From an uncultured Alphaproteobacteria bacterium (GTDB lineage: Bacteria; Pseudomonadota; Alphaproteobacteria; Rs-D84): a stretch of DNA of 55,122 nucleotides. Shown here one piece after another: positions 8,058 to 17,195 of the stretch. The notes below the pieces were generated by a model that made no database searches, was not told the DNA's origin, and saw nothing but the letters and a program-made list of their open reading frames with translations. The stretch lies in the NCBI GenBank assembly GCA_944389135.1, contig CALXLG010000007.1, forward strand, positions 1 to 55,122, in the 5' to 3' direction. The translations under genes were made by a program, and so were the position numbers. Every line of letters begins with the position of its first letter. Positions within the stretch are counted from its first letter, which is position 1.

Positions 8058-9195
8058 AACTTGCATAAACACCTTGTGCAATTAAAGCACTGGGACTACC
8101 ATCTGGGCGCAACCATAAATCATCGGCACTTTTTAATTCAGCAATCATTTTATTGCGTACTGACGGAATTGTTAACTGTTGAATTTCTTGTAAAATATTT
8201 TCTGCAGTTGCACTTTTGCCCAACAATTCTGGCAGAACAGGGCGATTTAACAATATATTAACCAATGAAACCCAGTTAACTTTTATCAATAACTTTCCAA
8301 TCCATGTAGTTATCGCATTCATTTTATATACAACAATTGTCGGAATATGAAGCATAGCCAACTCAGCCGAAACAGTACCACTGGCTGCAACAGCAATATA
8401 TGTTTTTGCATAAACATCATACCTTTTATCAGCTGCAACCAAATCTGGCTTCACTTTCCAATCTTTGACACATGATTTAATGTATTCTTCGGTTGTTTCA
8501 ACTGTCGGTATTATAAACTTATATCCTATATAACCACCTGAAACTAAACGTTCTGCAACTTCTTTAAATACTGGCATTAACTTTTTTACTTCAGACATTC
8601 TGCTGCCTGGAATAAGAGTTATTATTTTCTCATCACTATTTTTAGCTTTAGCTATTTTTTTCCCAATTAAACCATCTGCAATCGGATGCCCAACAGCAAC
8701 CGTATCTAAACCATGTTTTGTAAAATAAGGAACCTCAAAATCAAAAAAAGCGTACAATTTATCAAATATTTGTGCGTATTTTTTTGCGCGTCCTTCGCGC
8801 CATGCCCAAACTTGGGGTGCAACAACATGATGAAATTTCAGACCATGCTTTATTAATTCTTGCCCACCCGCTTGTTTTTTTAGTTCTTTTATTACACCCT
8901 TGGCAAAACCAGGTGCGTCAATTGTTAAAACAATATCTGGCTTTTCTTTAATGATAACATTGGCGGTTTCTCTGATTCTTTTTGTTAAAGTCTTTGCATG
9001 TGCCAAAACCTCTACAATTCCCATAACAGCGATATCAGATATTGGAAACAAAGACTGCAACCCAGCCTTTATCATATTTTCACCACCAACACCAACAAAA
9101 TGGGTGCCTGGCAATTCTTTCATTATCTTGGCACCTAAAACATCACCCGATACTTCGCCAGCAATTATAAAGACTTTTATTTTTTTATTCTGCAT
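8050..9195 (-). CDS. lpxB: Lipid-A-disaccharide synthase
   Basis: A 381-residue GT19-family enzyme. It condenses UDP-2,3-diacylglucosamine with lipid X to form the lipid A disaccharide at the inner face of the cytoplasmic membrane. Family landmarks are the N-terminal AGEVSGDVLGAK, GVGGENM, DAPGFAKGV, the APQVWAWREGR segment, LIPGSRMSEV, and the C-terminal ASGTVSAELA followed by PTIVVYKMN. The start at 9195 is preferred over a longer frame to 9216 because it begins at the family's usual point and overlaps the lpxA end by 11 bp, indicating translational coupling. Confidence 0.95.
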   Translation of the reverse strand: MQNKKIKVFIIAGEVSGDVLGAKIMKELPGTHFVGVGGENMIKAGLQSLFPISDIAVMGIVEVLAHAKTLTKRIRETANVIIKEKPDIVLTIDAPGFAKGVIKELKKQAGGQELIKHGLKFHHVVAPQVWAWREGRAKKYAQIFDKLYAFFDFEVPYFTKHGLDTVAVGHPIADGLIGKKIAKAKNSDEKIITLIPGSRMSEVKKLMPVFKEVAERLVSGGYIGYKFIIPTVETTEEYIKSCVKDWKVKPDLVAADKRYDVYAKTYIAVAASGTVSAELAMLHIPTIVVYKMNAITTWIGKLLIKVNWVSLVNILLNRPVLPELLGKSATAENILQEIQQLTIPSVRNKMIAELKSADDLWLRPDGSPSALIAQGVYASLK

Positions 9196-9982
9196 TTTTA
9201 GAAGTACCAATACCACGTTTTGAACGATTTTCTATAAAGTCTATAGCATCCATTGCATATTTGTTATTTTTAACTTCCTTGCGCACTTTTGCCAAGCGTT
9301 CTGACACTGTTCCTTCTGTACCACGGAAAACAGCAGAATAAACAGAGTGTATCGCATGCATATCTTCATTGGTAAAACCATGACGCATTAAGCCAACACG
9401 ATTAATAGTACGATAAACAGCACGTGGAGAACCGTCATAAATTGCATAAGGCAATACATCATTGCCAACACCAGACATACCACCAATAAACGCATTTCTT
9501 CCTATGCGGGCGAACTGCAACACCATTGCGCCACCAGATAATATCGCAAAATCTTCTACTTCTACATGTCCCGCAACCTGAACCAAGTTAGACATCACAA
9601 CACTATTACCAATCTTACAATCATGCCCAACATGTGCATTAACCATTATCTGACAATCATCCCCTATGACCGTACCATCCGAAGCAGGTGTACCAGAATG
9701 AATTGTTACATATTCACGAATTTTACATCTTTTTCCAATACGCAACCCTGTCATAGTTGACTCATCTTGCCATTTTAAATCTTGGCTCATTACCCCAAGA
9801 ACAGCAAAAGGATAAACAATTGAATCATCACCAATAGATGTCTTGCCATCTATAACAACATTAGAAACCAGTTCTACCCTGTCACCTAATACTACGTTTG
9901 GACCAATTATACAAAATGGACCAATTTTACAATCAGCACCTATTACTGCACCTTCATGAATAATTGCGGTTGGATGTATCAT
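9185..9982 (-). CDS. lpxA: Acyl-[ACP]-UDP-N-acetylglucosamine O-acyltransferase
   Basis: A 265-residue left-handed beta-helix acyltransferase catalysing the first step of lipid A synthesis. The hexapeptide repeats run through residues 1-190. The catalytic His is His120 in NAHVGHDC, matching His125 of the E. coli enzyme, with His117 matching His122. The C-terminal helical domain is normal in length. In many proteobacteria lpxD and fabZ precede lpxA; here only lpxA-lpxB are present, so the rest of the pathway is elsewhere. Confidence 0.96.
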   Translation of the reverse strand: MIHPTAIIHEGAVIGADCKIGPFCIIGPNVVLGDRVELVSNVVIDGKTSIGDDSIVYPFAVLGVMSQDLKWQDESTMTGLRIGKRCKIREYVTIHSGTPASDGTVIGDDCQIMVNAHVGHDCKIGNSVVMSNLVQVAGHVEVEDFAILSGGAMVLQFARIGRNAFIGGMSGVGNDVLPYAIYDGSPRAVYRTINRVGLMRHGFTNEDMHAIHSVYSAVFRGTEGTVSERLAKVRKEVKNNKYAMDAIDFIENRSKRGIGTSKNAE

Positions 9983-10074
9983 ATTTTCAAAGCCTTACTT
10001 ACTTTTTATTGCTTTAAGTTTGACAAAATAATACATCATTATGTTATTGATTGGTATTAAAGAAATATAACGAA

Positions 10075-11064
10075 TTATAACAAACCTTTTATACGCTGCC
10101 AGACATCTTTACAATCGTTATTTACCCAATATAAAATTCCCACCGCCGTTATTGCGGGCATAACTGTTAAAACACCAAAAGCAATCATAGATAAAGCATA
10201 CATTTTTTTAGACAAAACATCTGACGCGCTTTCAAGATGCCAAACAGAAGTTCCAACCAAAAGAGCAACCATGAATAACGTACCGAAGAACAATGGAACA
10301 GATTCTGTAAACAAAAACAAAGCGGCACATAAAACAGCCATTACTCGCAGCAACCATTTTATCTTTACATACACGCTATTCTTTATTCCAGCGCATGGTT
10401 TTATATTTCTAAGAACAACTGTCGCCACACAAAAAGCACCAACCAAAAACAATATCAATAAATGAAATATTGTCAGGTTTCCCAATTGACCAAACCTAAA
10501 AAACTCTGGTTGCATAAGTATAGCAGACGCAGTACCAAGCATTAAAACAGTTCCTGAAAAAACGGCAGAGATTTCTTTTTTTATAAATCTACCACATAAA
10601 AAGCCTATCACAACAGCACCTATTTGTAGTACCGCCCCCCACCATGCATGCAAATCTGACAATCCTACAGCAATTAATAACAACAACCCCAGAACCCAGA
10701 CTTTTCTTTTACTAAAATTCTGAACATTTATGTTTTTTGAATAATTACCTGCAACAAGTGAAGCAAAGAAATAAAGCCCTGCTAAAACAAACGGTAATAC
10801 GGTTATATCGTCTCTAAGCACTTCATAAGCGCCACTAAACAAAACCAGCCACAAAAAAGTTAAAACTATTACTAACTGTGAAATTCGTACTGTTAATACA
10901 GACTTTGTCCAACCAATTTTTTCCAAGAAAGCATTACCACAGAAATAAACCAATGCAAAAAGTGGCAATGCAAGCAATGCCCACCACAAAAAAGCGGGTC
11001 CAACCAAAGCAGCATTATTGAAAGCACTAACCGCACTTTGTACAACAACTATATCATCAAACAT
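10075..11064 (-). CDS. Polytopic inner-membrane protein of unknown function
   Basis: A 329-residue protein with about nine or ten hydrophobic segments, short loops and few charged residues. The last segment is followed by a cytosol-type basic tail (WQRIKGLL). No transporter or enzyme signature is recognised, and no cysteine or histidine clusters stand out. It is divergent from the methyltransferase gene, with under 40 bp between the starts, and lies 92 bp upstream of lpxA on the same strand. It could therefore be transcribed into lpxAB, although nothing else links it to lipid A. Confidence 0.75.
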   Translation of the reverse strand: MFDDIVVVQSAVSAFNNAALVGPAFLWWALLALPLFALVYFCGNAFLEKIGWTKSVLTVRISQLVIVLTFLWLVLFSGAYEVLRDDITVLPFVLAGLYFFASLVAGNYSKNINVQNFSKRKVWVLGLLLLIAVGLSDLHAWWGAVLQIGAVVIGFLCGRFIKKEISAVFSGTVLMLGTASAILMQPEFFRFGQLGNLTIFHLLILFLVGAFCVATVVLRNIKPCAGIKNSVYVKIKWLLRVMAVLCAALFLFTESVPLFFGTLFMVALLVGTSVWHLESASDVLSKKMYALSMIAFGVLTVMPAITAVGILYWVNNDCKDVWQRIKGLL

Positions 11065-11102
11065 AAACTTGCCTTTTTATTTTGTTGAATTATTATATAG
11101 CT

Positions 11103-11786
11103 ATGGCTGAAAAACAAGATATTTTTACCTTATTAGGTGGTAAAGTACATATATTCCGTGGCAGATACAACCCAACATCTGACGCAGTGTGGCTTGCTGC
11201 GTACGCACCAAAGAACATAAAAACCGCTTTGGACGTAGGAATAGGAACGGGCGGAGTATCTCTATGCTTACTATATCATAATCCTGCTGTATCTCTAACG
11301 GGCATAGACAAATCATCCAATATGCTAAAAGAAGCAGGCTTAAATGCAGAACTTAATGGCAAACAAATAGATTTGATTAACGCCGATATAACCACTTGGA
11401 AAACCGACAAGACTTTTGATTTAGTGATAACAAACCCGCCTTATTTCAAGGGAACACCAGCCAAGCATGATGCACATCATAACGCAGATTTAAGGCTTTG
11501 GGTAAAAAAGTGCATAGCCCGTGTTAAACCACGTGGATATTTTTGCATAATAGTTGATGCAGGCGCATTAGGCGAAGTAATATCTGAAGTTTCGACCCAT
11601 TGTGGCGACATAAACATATTTCCACTTTTTGGCGCAAAAAGCACGGCAGAAAGAGTATTGATAAAGGCAAGATTAGCTTCCCACGGGGGCAGCGTGCTAT
11701 ATAGTGGCTTACCCATGAATTACGAACCCGTATTGCGCAATGGCTTGACTATTGAAGAAGCATTGTCTAGACTAAATAAGCTATGA
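11103..11786 (+). CDS. TrmN6-like tRNA adenine-N6 methyltransferase
   Basis: A 227-residue class I methyltransferase. The SAM-binding motif LDVGIGTGGVSL is near residue 40 and the catalytic NPPYF motif near residue 112, which marks N6-adenine or N5-glutamine methylation. The overall form matches the YfiC/TrmN6 family, which methylates A37 of tRNA1(Val); the exact substrate is inferred. The ATG at 11103 is preferred over an upstream TTG at 11082. Its stop overlaps the next start as ATGA, so it is coupled to the M23 peptidase gene. Confidence 0.82.
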   Translation: MAEKQDIFTLLGGKVHIFRGRYNPTSDAVWLAAYAPKNIKTALDVGIGTGGVSLCLLYHNPAVSLTGIDKSSNMLKEAGLNAELNGKQIDLINADITTWKTDKTFDLVITNPPYFKGTPAKHDAHHNADLRLWVKKCIARVKPRGYFCIIVDAGALGEVISEVSTHCGDINIFPLFGAKSTAERVLIKARLASHGGSVLYSGLPMNYEPVLRNGLTIEEALSRLNKL

Positions 11787-13063
11787 TTAATTTTATAACA
11801 AGATATTTTACATCCCTGTGGGCATTTATAACATCGCCATTTCGTGCGATATGGCGTGGAATATGCAAAATATTTCCACCACGAGAATTCACCGTTATGG
11901 ATACACCACGTGGTAATGTTTATACTTTTAAGCAAAGCAGTTTTTGGCGTTTTACTAAGTTTTGTGGTAAAATAGGACTTGTTATATGGGCCACATGGTC
12001 AACTTATGTATTTGTATATCACAGACCTTTATTACAAAGAAGAACCCAGCAACTAGAAGAAGCAAAATCGCTTCATGCACGTCAAATGACAGATTTACAG
12101 TCTTATTTGGAAAAGTATAATGAGCTGACAAGAAATTTAAATGTAATTGATGACAAGATTTTAAATGCGGACAAAAAAATTACAGATAAGCAAAAAGAAG
12201 AGCTTATGAATACTCGCATAAAAACTTGGGGTGAACTAGATTTCTTACGTACAAGAATCACTGAAATGTTCACGAATGAAGAATATTCGGCGGAATACAC
12301 AAAACTATCTGAATTATCTATAGAATTTGAGCTTACCCGTGCAGAGAACGAAGAATTAAAAAAGCAAAACGCGCAATTAATAGAATCTATGCAAAAAGTT
12401 GCAGATGCAGATAACCAAATAATTGATTTAGTATCAAAACTAACATCTGAAAATACAGATACATTGAAAGAACCTATAAACAATATCAACAGTACAATTG
12501 CATCTTTGGGCCTAACCCAAAAAACACTCATAAGAAATGCAAACAAATATTCAAATCCATTTGTAGGTTCTGCTTTTAGTCCGTTAGACTTTGATAAGGA
12601 TATGGACCCAAAATATAAAGAATTAGCCGATGATTTAGAATTATGGCACGGTCTAAAAAAACTTAACACAATATTACCACTTGGTGCACCTATAGAAAAA
12701 GCCAGAATTACATCTAATTATGGTATGCGCAATGACCCATTTACTGGCGAGCCTAAACGTCATCGTGGAATAGATTTTGCGGGTAAGATAGGAACAGAAT
12801 TAATGGCAGTTGCCCCCGGTCGCGTTGTTTCTGCAGGCGAACGTGTTGGATATGGAACAACCGTAGAAATCGACCATGGTCTTGGTTTTACAACCTTATA
12901 TGCTCATTTATCAAAAATTATGGTTGCACGTGGTGATTGGGTAAGGCCTGGCACAGTCGTTGGTCTGGGCGGTTCAACAGGTCGCTCCACAGGTCCACAC
13001 TTACATTATGAAATAAGGTATAAAGGCGTACCATTTGACCCATCAAAATTTGTAAAGGAATAA
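11783..13063 (+). CDS. Membrane-anchored M23 peptidoglycan endopeptidase
   Basis: A 426-residue protein. It has a basic cytosolic N-terminus, one membrane segment near residues 60-80, a long coiled coil to about residue 260, and a C-terminal LytM/M23 domain. The zinc-site motifs are HRGIDF, then TLYAHL and GPHLHYE, all intact, so it should be an active cell-wall endopeptidase facing the periplasm. It is followed by a bactofilin gene after 2 bp. M23/bactofilin pairs are known to shape cells in several proteobacteria (for example LmdC-BacA and the Csd/CcmA set of Helicobacter), and the same role is likely here. Confidence 0.93.
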   Translation: MINFITRYFTSLWAFITSPFRAIWRGICKIFPPREFTVMDTPRGNVYTFKQSSFWRFTKFCGKIGLVIWATWSTYVFVYHRPLLQRRTQQLEEAKSLHARQMTDLQSYLEKYNELTRNLNVIDDKILNADKKITDKQKEELMNTRIKTWGELDFLRTRITEMFTNEEYSAEYTKLSELSIEFELTRAENEELKKQNAQLIESMQKVADADNQIIDLVSKLTSENTDTLKEPINNINSTIASLGLTQKTLIRNANKYSNPFVGSAFSPLDFDKDMDPKYKELADDLELWHGLKKLNTILPLGAPIEKARITSNYGMRNDPFTGEPKRHRGIDFAGKIGTELMAVAPGRVVSAGERVGYGTTVEIDHGLGFTTLYAHLSKIMVARGDWVRPGTVVGLGGSTGRSTGPHLHYEIRYKGVPFDPSKFVKE

Positions 13064-13065
13064 AA

Positions 13066-13419
13066 ATGTTAGCATTTACAAACGCAAAAGAAAAAACATC
13101 TCCGACAATTATTGGGGCAGGTTGTAAACTAACCGGTGACATAAAGACAGAGCATACTGTTCAAATTCATGGTCATGTTGTCGGAAATATTATGGCAGAC
13201 ACAGTTATTATTGGTCGTGGTGGCAAGGTTATTGGAAAAATAGTTGCGAACGACTTGTTTCTTCATGGAAGCTTAGACGGCCCAGCAACAGTAAACACAG
13301 CAAATGTGTTCAGTAATGCACAAATGACAGGTGTTTTATCTTATTATACTTTAAATATAACAGGTAACACAGGACTAGAATGCAAACTTGCAAAAAGAAA
13401 GGACAAAAAAAATGAATAA
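13066..13419 (+). CDS. Bactofilin (polymer-forming cytoskeletal protein)
   Basis: A 117-residue bactofilin with the family's right-handed beta-helix pattern (repeated Gly and Val/Ile turns such as IHGHVVGNIMAD, GRGGKVIGKIVAND, LFLHGSLDG). Bactofilins assemble into nucleotide-free filaments and localise wall enzymes. The gene directly follows the M23 peptidase and overlaps rpiB by 8 bp. The short, charged C-terminus (KRKDKKNE) is typical of the disordered tails of the family. Confidence 0.92.
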   Translation: MLAFTNAKEKTSPTIIGAGCKLTGDIKTEHTVQIHGHVVGNIMADTVIIGRGGKVIGKIVANDLFLHGSLDGPATVNTANVFSNAQMTGVLSYYTLNITGNTGLECKLAKRKDKKNE

Positions 13420-13858
13420 AACTATATCAAAAGTTTATATTGCATCTGACCATCGTGGAGTAGGGTTAAAGCTTTATTTGATAGAAATGTTAACTGCTGC
13501 GGGTTATGTTGTTGTAAATCTTGGTGTTGATGACCCTAACAAAATAGTAGATTTCCCAGATGTTGCTAAAAATTTAGCAGAAACCATGGAAAACGATGAA
13601 AAATCACGTGGTATATTAATTTGTGGCACAGGCGCAGGCATGGAAATTGCCGCCAATCGTTATAGACACATTCGCGCATCAAGGTGCGAACGCCCAGAAC
13701 AAGCCCGTGATGACAGATTCCACGATGATATAAATGTGCTGGCCTTGGCATCTGACGACATTGATATAGAAATGGCTTTCATATGTGCCAGAACATTCCT
13801 AGAAAGCCCGTTTGACGCAATTGAACGCCGTATCAGAAGAATTGAAAAAATATCATAA
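13412..13858 (+). CDS. rpiB: Ribose-5-phosphate isomerase B
   Basis: A 148-residue RpiB/LacAB-family isomerase interconverting ribose 5-phosphate and ribulose 5-phosphate. It shows ASDHRG at the N-terminus, the catalytic-Cys loop ILICGTGAGMEIAANR, and the RxxDRFHDDINVLALA segment. The ATG at 13412 is chosen over 13388 because it gives the usual N-terminus and has an AAAGGA sequence upstream. It overlaps the bactofilin end. The transketolase gene at 25523-27304 supplies the next step of the non-oxidative pentose phosphate pathway. Confidence 0.93.
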   Translation: MNKTISKVYIASDHRGVGLKLYLIEMLTAAGYVVVNLGVDDPNKIVDFPDVAKNLAETMENDEKSRGILICGTGAGMEIAANRYRHIRASRCERPEQARDDRFHDDINVLALASDDIDIEMAFICARTFLESPFDAIERRIRRIEKIS

Positions 13859-13874
13859 AAACAAATAGTTAAAT

Positions 13875-13905
13875 AAAAAATGCCCATTCGGGCATTTTTT
13901 ATTTC
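13875..13905. terminator. Bidirectional terminator between rpiB and leuS
   Basis: An 11 bp perfect stem, AAAAAATGCCC (13875-13885) and its complement (13890-13900), with a 4 nt loop ATTC. Runs of A before and T after serve both converging genes. Confidence 0.9.
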
Positions 13906-16295
13906 TTTATCACAAAGTTCACCATTCTATTTGGAACGACGATAACTTTAATTATCTCGGCTCCATCTAGACGTTTTGCTGCAACCGATTTAGCCGTTTC
14001 TATTAAATCTTCTTCTGTAATAGCCACAGGAACTTGGAAATCCGCAGCTCTTTTACCGTTTACAGAAACAACCATCGTAATGCTTGTTTTTTCCAGTTTT
14101 GCCGCGTCATATTTTGGCCAAGACTGGAACACTAACATTTCTTTATGTCCCAATTTTTCCCACAGTTCTTCTGTCATATGTGGTGCAAATGGGTTTAGCA
14201 TTTGCAACAAAGTTTCATAAGCAGGGCGGGGCATTTTGCCGCTAAACGCATTTATAAATTCCATCATGGCAGAAATCGCCGTATTAAAACGCATGTTTTC
14301 AAGTCTTTCCGTCATATCTGCAATTAATTGATGAACTAAACGTTCCTGTTCTGCGGTCATTGGTTCGTCAGTTAAGTTTTCAGCCATATTTTCTACGCGC
14401 TTTAAGAAACGTTGAACCCCAGCCAGCGCACCTTCAGACCAGTTAACATTAGTATCCCATGGTCCCAAAGATAAAACAGTTGTTCGTGCAGCATCAGCAC
14501 CAATTTCTGCAACTTTTTCATCAACTTGGAAACCGTTGCCTGCTGATTTAGACATTTTTTTACCGTCTGTCCCCATTAACAAGCCATTTGTTGTTCTTTT
14601 CTTATAGGGTTCTGGTGTTGTAACAAAACCTAAATCATACAAAGCCTTATGCCAGAAGCGAGAATAAATCAAATGACGCGTATTGTGTTCATTTCCACCA
14701 TTATAGTGGTCAACAGGCATCCACTTTTCTTGCTGAGACTTAGAGCAGAACTCTTTATCATTATGTGGATCCAGATAACGCATATAATACCAAGAAGACC
14801 CCGCCCATTGTGGCATCGTATCTGTTTCTCTTTTTGCATGTCCGCCACATTTAGGGCAGGTAGTATTTACCCAATCTGTCGCACGTGCCAGGGGGCTTTC
14901 ACCATCTTCTGTTGGTCTATAATCTTCCATATAAGGTTGCATTAGTGGCAGTTCAGATTCTGGCACAGGCACCCAGCCACATTTTTCACAATATACTAAT
15001 GGTATTGGCTCGCCCCAATACATCTGACGAGAAAAACCCCAATCACTCATTCTAAAGCGTGTTTTAGGACGCGCGAACCCGTGTTCTTCACCATACTTTA
15101 TTGCAGCAGCAATTGCATCGGCCTTATTCATACCATTCATAAAACCAGAATTTATATGTTCGCCATCACCTTCCCATACTTTATCTGGTTCACCACCAGC
15201 AATCACAGGTATAATATTGATACCGAATTTCTTTGCAAAGTCCCAATCGCGTCCGTCATGTGCAGGAACCGCCATAATAGTACCATGTGCATAGTTAACC
15301 AACACATAATCAGCAACGAATACAGGAATTTCATCACCAGTATAAGGGTTTTTTGCCATTATACCTGCTAGCTTAACACCTGTTTTTTCTTTCGTAACAT
15401 CTGTACGGTCAAATTCTGACTTTGCTGCGGACGCTTTTATATAATCGCGCACAGCATCAGCATTTGATATTTTTCCTTCATCTAACCATTTTGCTAGCAA
15501 CTTATGCTCTGGCGCAATTGCACAGAATGTAACACCAAATATAGTATCAGGACGCGTTGTATAAACAGTCATCTTATCATCGCCAACCATAAAGTCTACA
15601 TCTGCACCAGTTGATTTACCAATCCAATTAGTCTGATCGCGTTTTACACGTTCTGGGTAATCAACCAAAGCCAAATCATCTAACAAACGTTGTGCATATT
15701 TAGTAATCGCCAGATTCCACTGCATTTTTTCACGAATTTCTACTTCGCCATGGCAACGATTGCACTTACCGTCTTCTAATTCTTCATTTGTCAGGGTAGT
15801 GCGACAATGCGGGCACCAATTCATAGGCAACATAGACTTATATGCCAAACCAGCATTAAAGAATTGAATAAACATCCACTGTGTCCACTTAATAAATTCT
15901 GGGTCAGAAGTCGCAACCTGAGAATTCAAGTCAATAGACCACCCCATTTCTATCATGCTTTTTGTGAACTTTTTTATTAAATCTTCAACAACAACTGACG
16001 GATGTTTACCAATTTTTGTCGCATAATTTTCAGCAGAAATACCCAAAGAGTCAAACCCCATAGGATATAAAACATCATAGCCTTGCATACGACGAAAACG
16101 TGCCATAACATCGCCACCAGAATAAATTAACATGTGTCCACCAGTCAACCCTTTACCAGACGGGAAGGGAAATTCAGCCAACATATAGAAAGGCTTTTTG
16201 GTTCCGTCGTTTTTAGGTGTAAAGACTTTTTCATCATTCCAACGTTTTTGCCACTTGGCTTCACGTTCTTTAATTTTTGTAATATCATCTGCCAT
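13899..16295 (-). CDS. leuS: Leucyl-tRNA synthetase
   Basis: A 798-residue class I synthetase that charges tRNA-Leu. It has the N-terminal Rossmann fold, a zinc-type cluster (CPHCRTTL...CNRCHGE), the CP1 editing domain with TTRPDTIFGVT and GTIMAVPAHDGRDWDF, the KMSKS loop GKKMSKSAGNGF, and a C-terminal anticodon-binding domain. The frame continues upstream to 16436, but that segment holds the promoter of the divergent gene and the family's N-terminus begins at 16295. The usual HIGH-type motif (HxGH) reads TGGH here, with the first His replaced by Thr. The protein is shorter than the ~860 of E. coli. Confidence 0.93.
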   Translation of the reverse strand: MADDITKIKEREAKWQKRWNDEKVFTPKNDGTKKPFYMLAEFPFPSGKGLTGGHMLIYSGGDVMARFRRMQGYDVLYPMGFDSLGISAENYATKIGKHPSVVVEDLIKKFTKSMIEMGWSIDLNSQVATSDPEFIKWTQWMFIQFFNAGLAYKSMLPMNWCPHCRTTLTNEELEDGKCNRCHGEVEIREKMQWNLAITKYAQRLLDDLALVDYPERVKRDQTNWIGKSTGADVDFMVGDDKMTVYTTRPDTIFGVTFCAIAPEHKLLAKWLDEGKISNADAVRDYIKASAAKSEFDRTDVTKEKTGVKLAGIMAKNPYTGDEIPVFVADYVLVNYAHGTIMAVPAHDGRDWDFAKKFGINIIPVIAGGEPDKVWEGDGEHINSGFMNGMNKADAIAAAIKYGEEHGFARPKTRFRMSDWGFSRQMYWGEPIPLVYCEKCGWVPVPESELPLMQPYMEDYRPTEDGESPLARATDWVNTTCPKCGGHAKRETDTMPQWAGSSWYYMRYLDPHNDKEFCSKSQQEKWMPVDHYNGGNEHNTRHLIYSRFWHKALYDLGFVTTPEPYKKRTTNGLLMGTDGKKMSKSAGNGFQVDEKVAEIGADAARTTVLSLGPWDTNVNWSEGALAGVQRFLKRVENMAENLTDEPMTAEQERLVHQLIADMTERLENMRFNTAISAMMEFINAFSGKMPRPAYETLLQMLNPFAPHMTEELWEKLGHKEMLVFQSWPKYDAAKLEKTSITMVVSVNGKRAADFQVPVAITEEDLIETAKSVAAKRLDGAEIIKVIVVPNRMVNFVIKK

Positions 16296-16388
16296 TTTAT
16301 AAACCTTAAGGTATAGAAAAACACCCCAAATGATAAACAAAATATAGTTTTCTTTCAAGGAAAAATCTTGGTAGCCAAAAAGAGTCTG

Positions 16389-16417
16389 TTGACAATAATA
16401 CACAAAAAATATAAAAT
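16389..16417 (+). promoter_or_regulatory. Strong promoter of the first cysteine-rich exported gene
   Basis: A perfect TTGACA (16389-16394), a 17 bp spacer and TAAAAT (16412-16417), 23 bp before the ATG at 16440, which has AGGGG just upstream. Confidence 0.8.
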
Positions 16418-16439
16418 TAAATACGATTAGGGGCATTAA

Positions 16440-17093
16440 ATGACAAAACTAAAAAAGTTAGTATGGTTAACTATTTCATTTTTTATAACAATAATATTTA
16501 AAACGGATATCGCCAGCGCTGCTAGTAATTCATATTATAACGCTACATACATAAAGACAACTACAAATGGCGTACGAATACAAATACGTACATCAGATCG
16601 AGATTGTTCCACAGAAGCAGTAGGTCATAAATGTAATGGCTCAGTAACCAGTTACTTGACAATGTTAGAAGCCGCATTAGAAAACGATATTATAACAGCA
16701 AATGGATGTGGAGTAGGTAAATATTGGTCCAGCTGTGGTTGTGCCGACGATAGAAGTAGTGATTGCTGTAATACACTTACAGACATATCACGATTAAAAT
16801 GTTCTCCATGTCCTCAAAATGGTACAACAGCTACAGCTGGGGCATTTTCTTATATTGGGCACGAAATAAAAGGGAATACAGCAGGCGGATCTTTTTGTTG
16901 TCATATAGACCCGTTTGGAAACAATATAACATCTAACGGGGATTCCATCAATCAAACTAGCTATTATTTTACAATTGATATTCTTGGCGGGATTTTTCCT
17001 AAGAAGACAATTGAGGACTGCTACATACCAAAAGGACCAGTATATGGTGACAGATATGGTTCTTATGATTTTGTAAGTAGCTGTTATTATTAA
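16440..17093 (+). CDS. Exported cysteine-rich protein, paralogue A
   Basis: A 217-residue protein with an N-terminal hydrophobic signal (near residues 7-28, cleavage near ASA-AS). The mature part has about 15 cysteines arranged as CGVGKYWSSCGCADD, DCCNT, KCSPCPQNGT and FCCH, with a conserved ending (YDFVSSCYY). The same order occurs in the next gene (CPKGTYLASCGC, GCCNA, TCKTCPGIGT, YCCH, SCYYN), so the two are paralogues. No named domain is recognised. The CPxxGTYxxxCGC pattern suggests small disulphide-rich surface modules. It stands alone behind a strong promoter. Confidence 0.82.
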   Translation: MTKLKKLVWLTISFFITIIFKTDIASAASNSYYNATYIKTTTNGVRIQIRTSDRDCSTEAVGHKCNGSVTSYLTMLEAALENDIITANGCGVGKYWSSCGCADDRSSDCCNTLTDISRLKCSPCPQNGTTATAGAFSYIGHEIKGNTAGGSFCCHIDPFGNNITSNGDSINQTSYYFTIDILGGIFPKKTIEDCYIPKGPVYGDRYGSYDFVSSCYY

Positions 17094-17119
17094 TTAATAA
17101 TTATTGCACTTTCTATGCT

Positions 17120-17149
17120 TGACATAACTTATATAAAGAAGATATAATC
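17120..17149 (+). promoter_or_regulatory. Strong promoter of cysteine-rich paralogue B
   Basis: A perfect TTGACA (17120-17125), an 18 bp spacer and a perfect TATAAT (17144-17149). A GGGAAGGG ribosome-binding region stands about 10 bp before the ATG at 17196. Confidence 0.88.
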
Positions 17150-17195
17150 TAATCATTATTAGGCACATTTTGTAAAAGGGAAGGGCATACAAACC

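Noticed and set aside
16296-16436. N-terminal extension of leuS by 47 codons
   Set aside because: The extension is hydrophobic and unlike LeuRS, and the segment contains the strong promoter of the divergent gene at 16389-16417.
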